Notes under the pieces: generated by a model | Told to the model about the DNA's origin: nothing | The model's database searches: none | The model's input: only the letters and a program-made list of their open reading frames with translations | In this document: positions 36,044 to 42,379 of the stretch, one piece after another | Layout of the letters: every line of letters starts with the position of its first letter | Numbering within the stretch: position 1 is the stretch's first letter | Source: JBGTLW01 sp041743835 | GTDB taxonomy: Bacteria; Planctomycetota; Phycisphaerae; Phycisphaerales; Phycisphaeraceae | Assembly: GCA_041743835.1 (NCBI GenBank) | Contig: JBGTLW010000190.1 | Coordinates: forward strand, 1 to 42,379 | Length of the DNA stretch: 42,379 nt | Direction: 5' to 3' | Position numbers and translations under genes: made by a program

Positions 36044-37141
36044 TTATGGCAGCGCGGCCAGGAGCCGGTCGATCTGCTCGGGGGTGTTGTAGAAGTGCGG
36101 GCTGACGCGCAGCCGCCCCTCGCGGGTGACGATGTAGATGTTCCGCCGCTCCAGCGACTCGACGATCGCCGCGGCCGGGGGCTTGCCTTCGTCCGGCGTA
36201 AACGCCACGATGCCGCTGCGTTCGGCCCGGTCGCGGCGGGGGCTGAAGACGCGGTAGCCCTTGCGGGGCAATCCTTCGCAAAGCCGATCGGTCAGGGCCT
36301 GCACCTTCTCCCACACCGTGTCGATGCCGATGGCAAGCAGCATGTCCAAGCTCGCGCCCAGCGCGAGGATGCCGGGGACGTTCCACGAGCCCGGCTCGAA
36401 CCGCCGGGCATCGGGCAGCAGCGCGTAGCGGTAGCTGCCGTAGTTGGTCGCGTCTTCCATGCACATCCACCCGACGACGTTGGGCGTGAGCAGCTCGGCG
36501 AGGTCCGCGCGGCAGTAAAAGATGCCGCAGCCCTCGGGCCCGAGCATCCACTTGTGCCCATCCGCGGCAAGGAAATCGATCCCAAGCGCCACCACATCCA
36601 CCGGCAAGACACCCACGCTCTGGATCGCATCGACGCAGAGGTAACACCCCGCGGGCACCGCCCGGCAGACGTCGCTGATGGGACGCAGGTCGATGCGGAA
36701 CCCCGTGGCGTACTGCACGTGGCTGATCGCGACGACGCGGGTGCGGTCGTTGATGGCGTCGATGACATCGTCGGGGTCGATCCGGCCGTCGGCCCCCTGC
36801 CTCACCTCGACAAGCTCCACGCCACGGGTCCGCGCCAGGTGCTCCCAGGGGTAGCGGTTGGCCGGGTACTCGACATCGGTGATGACCACGCGATCGCCCG
36901 CCAGGAGCGGCAGACCGTTGGCGACCTGAGCGAGGCCCGTGGTGGTGTTGGGGATGAAGGCGATTTCGTGGTGACCGGCCGCGCCGATGAGTCTGGCGGC
37001 TGCGGCCTTGACCTGCGTGGCCCGGCGGTACCAGCCCGAGCCGACATAGGATTGCGAGGCCGCCTGCTGGGCGTACACCCCGATGGCTGCGGCCGCGGCT
37101 GGGCAGATGGGCGCGACGCCCGCGTGGTTGAAAAAATCCAT
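36044..37141 (-). CDS. Class V aminotransferase
   Basis: A 365-residue PLP enzyme of the class V (fold-type I) aminotransferase family, related to cysteine desulfurases and isopenicillin N epimerase-like proteins. It begins MDFFNHAGVAPICPAA, and the PLP lysine is K197 in DGHKWMLGPEGCG. ISHVQYATGFRIDL and CVDAIQSVGVLPVDV precede it (the D of CVDAIQ binds the PLP nitrogen). There is no conserved desulfurase cysteine loop that I can point to, so cysteine desulfurase activity is not assigned. The substrate is unknown. ATG 37141 gives the normal family start. It is divergent from the large TPR protein gene. Confidence 0.88.
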   Translation of the reverse strand: MDFFNHAGVAPICPAAAAAIGVYAQQAASQSYVGSGWYRRATQVKAAAARLIGAAGHHEIAFIPNTTTGLAQVANGLPLLAGDRVVITDVEYPANRYPWEHLARTRGVELVEVRQGADGRIDPDDVIDAINDRTRVVAISHVQYATGFRIDLRPISDVCRAVPAGCYLCVDAIQSVGVLPVDVVALGIDFLAADGHKWMLGPEGCGIFYCRADLAELLTPNVVGWMCMEDATNYGSYRYALLPDARRFEPGSWNVPGILALGASLDMLLAIGIDTVWEKVQALTDRLCEGLPRKGYRVFSPRRDRAERSGIVAFTPDEGKPPAAAIVESLERRNIYIVTREGRLRVSPHFYNTPEQIDRLLAALP

Positions 37142-37362
37142 CTGTGAGACGATGGGAAACGAATCGCCGGTGTGGGCCGTGTTGTCATGAGAGGGTTGGC
37201 TTTGCACGGCCGCCGATCGTAGCCGGTTGGCCTGACAACGCCAAAAACCGGGGCCTCGACGCAAGCCAAGCCGCACGCAGCAGCGATTTGCCCCGGCCCC
37301 GCTCGACCCGCACTGGCAGGATAAACTACCCCTATCAACTCGCTCATGGGAAGCCCGCATCC

Positions 37363-40170
37363 ATGCCTACATTTCACCCTGCCTTGCTTCTGACCATCAC
37401 TCTCTCGCTGGCGATTGCGGTCCCAGCCCAAGGCCACATCGTCGGGCAGGACGGCGACAAAGCCGAGGGTGCCGAGGTGGTGGACATCGAAGACCTGATG
37501 AAGAAGATGGCGGGTCAGCGTGGCGACATCCGCGAGCAGCAGGGCCAACCGGCCGACACCTTCCCCGAGAACAGCATCACCCTGTCGCCGCTGGTGAAGC
37601 GCATCCTCGATGACGAGCTGACCACCGAGGAGCAGCGCACGCAGATGCGCATCTTCCACGGCCAGTGGGAGCAGCTTGGCGACCTCGATGCGCTGCCGCT
37701 GGAGCAGCGCGCCCAGCTTGCGCTGCTGCGTTATGAGCTGGATCACGCTTCGCTGCGCGACCCGAAGACAGACCCGTTGCTGCGTGCGCAGGCGGCGCTG
37801 CTGCGTGGCGAGCCGGAGTTGGCGCTTGAGGTGCTTACGGGCGTGGGCGGGTTGCAGGCCGCGGCCTTGCGTGGTCGCGCGTTTGAGGACACAGGCCGGC
37901 TGCCAGAGGCGGTGCGGGCATACACGCTGGTCAAGACGCTGATCGATGAGCATGGCCGCGTCGAAAGCAGCGCCGCAGTGGTCAACGCGGTGGCCCGGGC
38001 CGTGTCGGATTTAGCCCGTCTGGAGGGCCGACCCGCCGCGGAGTACCACGCGGTGATGGGCTGGCTGGGGCGCATCTATGCCGAGTTGGACCCGCTCTAC
38101 TGGCCGGCCCGCGTCACCGAGGCGCAACTGCTCACCGAGAAGAGCAACCTCCCCGAAGCCGGCAAGACCTGGCTCGAAACGCTGGCGGTCAACCCGCGCA
38201 GCGGCGAGGCGTGGTATGGCTTGGGCTCGCTGAGCGTGCGGACCTACAACTTCAGCCGAGCCGCGAATGCCGTCGCACAACTCCGCGCGGTCAACCCCAC
38301 CCACCTCCTCGCGGACATCGTAGAAGTCCGCTCGTTCCTCCAGCAGAAGGATGTGGACTCGGCCCGCGCTGTGCTCGAACCCGCTATCCTCCGTTACCCG
38401 ACCCAGCGAGAGCTATCCGCCCTGCTCGCCGCGACCGAGGCCATGGCCTACGACCAGGAAGCCACCCGCCGCGTGCTGCTTGACCACGATGCACTCGCGC
38501 CGGGATCGCCCTACGCCTATGCCGTCGTGGGCAGCACACTTTCCGCGGCCCGGCAGTACGACTGGTCCATCGCGATGCTCGACGAGGCGATCACCCGCGC
38601 CCCCGGTTGGGCCGAGCCCCGGCTTGAGCTGGGCCTGGTCCTCATGCAGAAGGGCGACCTGCCCCGCGCACGCGCGGAGCTCGAGAAGGCCCGCGCCATC
38701 GACCCGTTCAACACCCGGGTCAACAACCAGCTCACCCTCGTCCGGGAGATGCTCGACTACGCCACCATCGAAACCGAACACTTTATCATCCGATACCAGC
38801 CCGGCATTGACGAGGTGCTGGCGCGTGACATGGCCCAGCACGCCGACCGGCTCTACACCGAGTTCACCGGCTTCTTCGGGCACGAGCCCCCGGTCAAGAC
38901 GCAGATCGACATCATGCCCGATGCCGATCACTTCGCCGTCCGCATCACCGGCCTGCCGGACATCTGGACGATCGCGGCCTGCACCGGCGACGTGCTCGCG
39001 CTCACCCCGCCACGCGTCGGCCCCAAGCAGAAGGGTCACTTCGACTGGCACAACGTCGTGGGCCACGAGTACGTCCACACCATCACCCTCTCCCAAACCC
39101 ACAACCGCATCCCCCACTGGTTTACCGAGGCGTGCGCCGTCTCGCGCGAAACGACCGGACGAACGTGGGACCAGCACCAGCTACTCGCGTGGGCGCTGCA
39201 CAACGACCGTCTTTTCACGCTGGACCAGATCAACTGGGGCTTTATCCGCCCCACAACCCCACGCGACCGCCCGCTTGCCTACGCCCAGGCCGCGTGGATG
39301 CTGGAGTACCTCATCGAGAAGCACGGCCGCGAGTCGATGGTGGAACTGCTGGACCTCTATGCCCTGGGCACCAGCAACACCGCGGGGGTCCAGAAGGTGA
39401 CCGGCCAGCCGACCGAGGAGTTTTTCTCGGCATTCAAGGCGTGGGCAAGTGAGCAGGTAGCCGAGTGGGGGCTGGATCAGGAGCCCGCGCCAGAGAAGGC
39501 CGACAGCGATCTGGCCGCCTTGGCCTACGGCAAGCCTCAAGATGGCGAAGAGGATGCCGCCGCACGGGCCGACGCCCTGGCACAGATCGAGGCCCGAGGA
39601 AACGAGCGGACGCTTCAGCGGATCGCTGCGGAGTTGGCATTGCGCAACGGCACGCCTGAGCAGGCCCTTGCCGCGATCAAGCGGTACCAGGCCGCGTGCC
39701 CGGTCGATCCGTGGTCGTATCAGCAGATTCTTAAGCTCGCGTTGCAGTTGGGCGATGCGGAGGCAGCCATCGCAGCGCTCACGCACCTGGACCGGATCGA
39801 CAACCAGGACGCATCGTTCGCCGTGCAGCTTGCGTCACTTCACCGAGCGTCTGGGGAGCTTGATCTGGCGCGTGGGGCGATCGAGCGGGCGTTGTTCCGT
39901 GAGCCGTACAACGCGAGTTATCGCGAAACCGCGGCCGGGCTTGCGCTGCAGGATGGGGCCACGGAGGACGCGCTGTTTCACCTTGAGTCGCTCGTCCTGC
40001 TGGAGCCGGGCCGCGCGATACACCACACCCGGCTCGCGGCGATCCTCCACCGCATGGGGCAGACCGAGCGTGCGGGCGAGGCGGCTATGCGTGCCCGCGA
40101 GCTGGACCCCAAGGCCCCGGTCGAACGCTTCCTCCCGCAGCACGAACCCCAGCCCGTCCCCGCGCCTTGA
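37363..40170 (+). CDS. TPR protein with gluzincin-type HEXXH domain, secreted
   Basis: A 935-residue protein with a signal peptide (MPTFHPALLLTITLSLAIAVPAQG, cleavage near residue 24). Tetratricopeptide-like repeats fill about residues 90-470, with typical units such as SGEAWYGLGSLSVRTYNFSRAANAV and AEPRLELGLVLMQKGDLPRARAELEKARAI. A peptidase MA-like domain follows (about 470-720). It holds HEYVH (H568, E569, H572) and, 17 residues on, E589 in HWFTEACAVS, so all three zinc ligands and the catalytic Glu of a gluzincin are present. More TPR-like repeats end the protein. It could process peptides at the cell envelope or be a scaffold; no function is known to me. Similar TPR-peptidase MA proteins occur in planctomycetes. 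Confidence 0.85.
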   Translation: MPTFHPALLLTITLSLAIAVPAQGHIVGQDGDKAEGAEVVDIEDLMKKMAGQRGDIREQQGQPADTFPENSITLSPLVKRILDDELTTEEQRTQMRIFHGQWEQLGDLDALPLEQRAQLALLRYELDHASLRDPKTDPLLRAQAALLRGEPELALEVLTGVGGLQAAALRGRAFEDTGRLPEAVRAYTLVKTLIDEHGRVESSAAVVNAVARAVSDLARLEGRPAAEYHAVMGWLGRIYAELDPLYWPARVTEAQLLTEKSNLPEAGKTWLETLAVNPRSGEAWYGLGSLSVRTYNFSRAANAVAQLRAVNPTHLLADIVEVRSFLQQKDVDSARAVLEPAILRYPTQRELSALLAATEAMAYDQEATRRVLLDHDALAPGSPYAYAVVGSTLSAARQYDWSIAMLDEAITRAPGWAEPRLELGLVLMQKGDLPRARAELEKARAIDPFNTRVNNQLTLVREMLDYATIETEHFIIRYQPGIDEVLARDMAQHADRLYTEFTGFFGHEPPVKTQIDIMPDADHFAVRITGLPDIWTIAACTGDVLALTPPRVGPKQKGHFDWHNVVGHEYVHTITLSQTHNRIPHWFTEACAVSRETTGRTWDQHQLLAWALHNDRLFTLDQINWGFIRPTTPRDRPLAYAQAAWMLEYLIEKHGRESMVELLDLYALGTSNTAGVQKVTGQPTEEFFSAFKAWASEQVAEWGLDQEPAPEKADSDLAALAYGKPQDGEEDAAARADALAQIEARGNERTLQRIAAELALRNGTPEQALAAIKRYQAACPVDPWSYQQILKLALQLGDAEAAIAALTHLDRIDNQDASFAVQLASLHRASGELDLARGAIERALFREPYNASYRETAAGLALQDGATEDALFHLESLVLLEPGRAIHHTRLAAILHRMGQTERAGEAAMRARELDPKAPVERFLPQHEPQPVPAP

Positions 40171-40216
40171 TAGTCGTGATACGATGGAGCAACCTGCACG
40201 ACCACGGAGCCTGTAA

Positions 40217-40438
40217 ATGTCTGCCACGAATCCCAAGGATCACGAAACACCAGAAGAGATGATCTTCGATGCGAACCTCCAGGAGTTCGCGACCAAGATC
40301 GGGTTGGTGTGCAGCCTTGAATCCGGCGGCAAGATCCCCCCGCACGAGGCCTACCAGCGCATCAAACAACTGTGGAAGCAACTGCGCTCCAGCAAAAAGA
40401 ACCTGGACATCAAGCCCCCAGATCAGACCGACGGTTGA
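40217..40438 (+). CDS. Conserved 73-residue protein (DUF7219-like)
   Basis: A small acidic/basic helical protein whose core, FDANLQEFATKIGLVCSLES and then GGKIPPHEAYQRIKQLWKQL, ends in KKNLDI. From memory this closely resembles a short conserved cyanobacterial family (DUF7219), with the same FNANLQEFA, SLETGGK and ALWKQLK segments. Its function is unknown to me. GGAG seven bases before the ATG supports the start. It follows the TPR protein by 46 bp and converges with the AraC-type gene, 24 bp away. A search would be needed to prove the family link. Confidence 0.75.
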   Translation: MSATNPKDHETPEEMIFDANLQEFATKIGLVCSLESGGKIPPHEAYQRIKQLWKQLRSSKKNLDIKPPDQTDG

Positions 40439-40462
40439 GCGATTTAAGGGAGCTGAGCAGTC

Positions 40463-41299
40463 TCATACCAACTCTCGGACCCGCCGCCGGAATTCTGCCG
40501 GGGCAAAGCCATAGTGCCGCTTGAAGACGCGGTGGAACTGGGCATATGAGCCGAACCCCGCGGCCAACGCGGCGGCCATCAGGTTCATCCGATACCCCGT
40601 GCCGTAAGCCCTAACAAAACGCTCCAGCGCGCACCGTTGGCGGAAGTGGGTCACCGACACCCCCATCTGCTGCGCAAAGAGACGTGACAGGTGGGCCGGG
40701 CTTAGGCGGACTTCCTTGGCGAGCGATTCGATCGGGCGGGGTTCGGCCTCATTGAGGATCAACCTCGCGGCCCGTTCGACGGCGGGGTGAACGTCCGTGC
40801 CTTCGGATGGCTGCTCGGCGTCGTCGAACTGAGCCCAAGCCTCCAGTAGCACATACCCCAGACCCGCGTTGATACGGTCGCGCTGCGCGTCACGCAGCGC
40901 TGATTGGCTCGACAGCAACCTTCCCAGCGACGCGGTCGCCCCACCGCCCAGCCGCCGACAGATCGGGTGGGTCGGGCGGGGCTGACGCAGCACGCGGTGC
41001 CCGGGCTCACGACAGACCTTGCGCAGCAGCGACGGTCGAAACACCCCGACCCACATCGCTAAGTCCGGGGACTCGTTGACCAGAACGTGGTCCTGCTCGG
41101 GGTAGAGCCAGATCATCATGCCAGGCGACATCTCGAATCGGCGGTCCTCCACCAGATAGCCCGCCCGGCCGGTGGTGACCAGATTGAACTCCAACTCATC
41201 GTGGCGGTGGAGCCTGCGCCCGCGGGGCGGCGGGCCGGAACACGGCCAGACCCGGCCGGCCAGAGTGTCGGGCAGTGGGAGCTGTTCTCGGGTGGACAT
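40463..41299 (-). CDS. AraC family transcriptional regulator
   Basis: A 278-residue regulator with an N-terminal cupin-like sensor (about residues 1-125, LHRHDELEFNLVTTGRAGYLVEDR and MMIWLYPEQDHVLVNES) and a C-terminal pair of helix-turn-helix motifs. The latter are seen as IESLAKEVRLSPAHLSRLFA and the signature MAAALAAGFGSYAQFHRVFKRHYGFAPAEFRRR. It would bind a small ligand and activate nearby genes. ATG 41299 has no Shine-Dalgarno sequence; TATCAT (-10) with TTCACA 16 bp upstream on the minus strand (41308-41335) would start the transcript at about 41301, giving a nearly leaderless mRNA. It is divergent from the PhyH-type gene and probably controls it. Confidence 0.93.
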   Translation of the reverse strand: MSTREQLPLPDTLAGRVWPCSGPPPRGRRLHRHDELEFNLVTTGRAGYLVEDRRFEMSPGMMIWLYPEQDHVLVNESPDLAMWVGVFRPSLLRKVCREPGHRVLRQPRPTHPICRRLGGGATASLGRLLSSQSALRDAQRDRINAGLGYVLLEAWAQFDDAEQPSEGTDVHPAVERAARLILNEAEPRPIESLAKEVRLSPAHLSRLFAQQMGVSVTHFRQRCALERFVRAYGTGYRMNLMAAALAAGFGSYAQFHRVFKRHYGFAPAEFRRRVRELV

Positions 41300-41307
41300 C
41301 ACATGAA

Positions 41308-41362
41308 ATGATAAGGATTTGATCGCAGGTGTGAAGAACCCGCGGCAGACACACCTCATAAT
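41308..41362. promoter_or_regulatory. Divergent araC/phyH promoters with shared inverted repeat
   Basis: AGGTGTG (41327-41333) and CACACCT (41350-41356) form a perfect 7-bp inverted repeat with a 16-bp centre. On the plus strand the repeat lies just upstream of CATAAT (41357-41362), a good -10 with no -35, as expected for an activated promoter. On the minus strand its left arm overlaps the TTCACA (-35, 41330-41335) of the regulator, paired with TATCAT (-10, 41308-41313) at 16 bp. The arrangement fits activation of phyH and autorepression of the regulator. Confidence 0.55.
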
Positions 41363-41416
41363 GTGAACTTTGCCAACGCCCGTCGGTGCCCCTCGAACCC
41401 CTCAAGGAACCAAGCC

Positions 41417-42244
41417 ATGACCACCACGCTCGCCGAGCCCATTGTCACCGCCGCCCAGCGGCAGCAGTACCACACCGAGGGCTACATGATCCTCGAGCGC
41501 GTCATCCCGGAGGCGATGCTGCAGATGCTGCGCGAGGAGTGCAGCTACTTCATCGGCTACGCGGACGCAGAACTGGACCTTCAGGGCAAGAGCAGCCTCG
41601 GCATCACCCACCGCGGCAGCCGCTACTTCATCAACAACAAGTACCGCCTGAGCCAGCGTCTATGGCGGTTCATCTTCAGCGATGTGATGGCGGAGGTCTG
41701 CCGCGCCACCATCGGCGATGAGGCGCACCTGCTCCACGAGCAGTGGGTCGTCAAGGGTCCCGAGCAGGGCATGCCATTCGCCTGGCACCAGGACTCGGGC
41801 TATTTTCATTATTACGACCAGCAAAATACCCACAAGCCCTACCTCACCTGCTGGTGCACTCTCGATGATGTGAACGAGGAGAACGGCACCGTGTACGTCC
41901 TGCCCCACTCACGAGCCGGCACACGCGACACCATCTTCACCCACACCCGGCAGGAAAAAACCAACGACCTGGTCGGCTACACCGGCAACGACCCCGGCGA
42001 CCCGGTGATCGCTCCCGGTGGCTCCATCGTCGCCTTCTCAAGCTACCTGTTCCATCGCAGCGGCGCAAACACAACCAAGAACATGCGCCGCATCTATCTG
42101 CCCCAGTACTGCGCGACCCCGCTCCTCAAACCCGATGGCTCACTCTGTGCCCTGGGCGTCCCGTTTCTCAAAGACGGAAAAAACGTTTACGACCGTGACC
42201 ACGACACGGCCGTGAACTACGGCGGACACCCCGGCGCCAAGTAA
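41417..42244 (+). CDS. Phytanoyl-CoA dioxygenase (PhyH) family protein
   Basis: A 275-residue Fe(II)/2-oxoglutarate-dependent dioxygenase of the PhyH family. The iron ligands are H124 and D126 in WHQDSG and the distal H213 in LFHRSGANTTKNMRR, where the arginine near residue 223 should bind 2-oxoglutarate. The double-stranded beta-helix core is seen in LTCWCTLDDVNEENGTVYVLPHSR. Substrates vary widely in this family (hydroxylation or halogenation of small molecules), so none is assigned. AAGGA nine bases upstream fixes ATG 41417; an in-frame codon at 41363 is too close to the promoter. The divergent AraC-type regulator is its likely activator. Confidence 0.92.
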   Translation: MTTTLAEPIVTAAQRQQYHTEGYMILERVIPEAMLQMLREECSYFIGYADAELDLQGKSSLGITHRGSRYFINNKYRLSQRLWRFIFSDVMAEVCRATIGDEAHLLHEQWVVKGPEQGMPFAWHQDSGYFHYYDQQNTHKPYLTCWCTLDDVNEENGTVYVLPHSRAGTRDTIFTHTRQEKTNDLVGYTGNDPGDPVIAPGGSIVAFSSYLFHRSGANTTKNMRRIYLPQYCATPLLKPDGSLCALGVPFLKDGKNVYDRDHDTAVNYGGHPGAK

Positions 42245-42344
42245 TACGCATCCCAAAAACTTCTCGTGCGCGTTCGGCGCTTGTTAGGTTGCGCCCGGGG
42301 CGGTTGTGAGGCATGATGTCGGCTCCACCCTCAGGAGACCCGAC

Positions 42345-42379
42345 ATGGATGTCACTTTTCACCTACCCGAAGACGCCGA
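42345..42379 (+). CDS. Start of a further gene, truncated by the window end
   Basis: An ATG at 42345 follows AGGAG (42333-42337) at a spacing of seven bases and opens a frame of 11 codons to the window end (MDVTFHLPEDA). The strong Shine-Dalgarno sequence in the 100-bp space after phyH makes a real start likely. The product cannot be identified from so little. Confidence 0.5.
   Translation, partial: MDVTFHLPEDA

Overview
The window is 42.4 kb of GC-rich, densely packed chromosomal DNA. It looks like a Gram-negative planctomycete, most probably of the Phycisphaerae type. I infer this from the mix of a Kdo transferase (outer membrane lipopolysaccharide), many small lipoproteins with a clear lipobox, patchy use of Shine-Dalgarno sites, a long TPR/HEXXH secreted protein, an AraC-PhyH pair and a small Zn-ribbon protein that resemble planctomycete families. 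The taxon is an inference. No phage, integrase, transposase, CRISPR array, rRNA or tRNA was seen.

Layout. 1-6.5 kb (+): the 3' part of gatA, a ROK sugar kinase, a 359-bp gap holding a very clear UUCG-loop terminator and a candidate small RNA, the three-gene proton-translocating transhydrogenase operon (pntAA-pntAB-pntB), and a TIGR01777-type epimerase. 6.5-14.4 kb: an FmdB zinc-ribbon protein (-), a DUF4432 protein (+), then a minus-strand run of a secreted protein, a sugar isomerase/epimerase-like TIM barrel, a lipoprotein, glmS, a metallophosphoesterase and a tRNA-dihydrouridine synthase. 14.4-16.6 kb (+): a lipoprotein and pgi. 16.6-22.6 kb (-): a Zn-ribbon protein, a GNAT acetyltransferase, recA with a repeat-rich candidate SOS control region, a thioredoxin-type arsC, and acnA. 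22.6-27.7 kb (+): miaA, topA and a family 2 glycosyltransferase bracketed by two palindromic repeats. 27.7-33.3 kb (-): an M16 peptidase and a SpoIIE-type phosphatase one base apart, then metG, which carries an in-frame dispersed repeat. 33.4-42.4 kb: waaA and proB (+), a class V aminotransferase (-), the TPR/HEXXH protein and a 73-residue conserved protein (+), divergent araC-type regulator (-) and phyH-type dioxygenase (+), and the first codons of one more gene.

Most genes are housekeeping: sugar phosphate metabolism (ROK kinase, pgi, glmS), translation (gatA, metG, dus, miaA), DNA topology and repair (topA, recA), TCA cycle (acnA), NADPH supply (pntAB), envelope (waaA, glmS, GT2, lipoproteins) and proline synthesis (proB). 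No obvious multi-gene novel system is present. The less ordinary signals are regulatory or repeat-based: the recA control region, the candidate sRNA upstream of pntAA, the araC/phyH operator, a family of REP-like palindromes in gene gaps, and a repeat inserted in frame in metG. Among proteins, the 935-residue TPR/HEXXH protein and the M16-phosphatase pair are the most worth testing.
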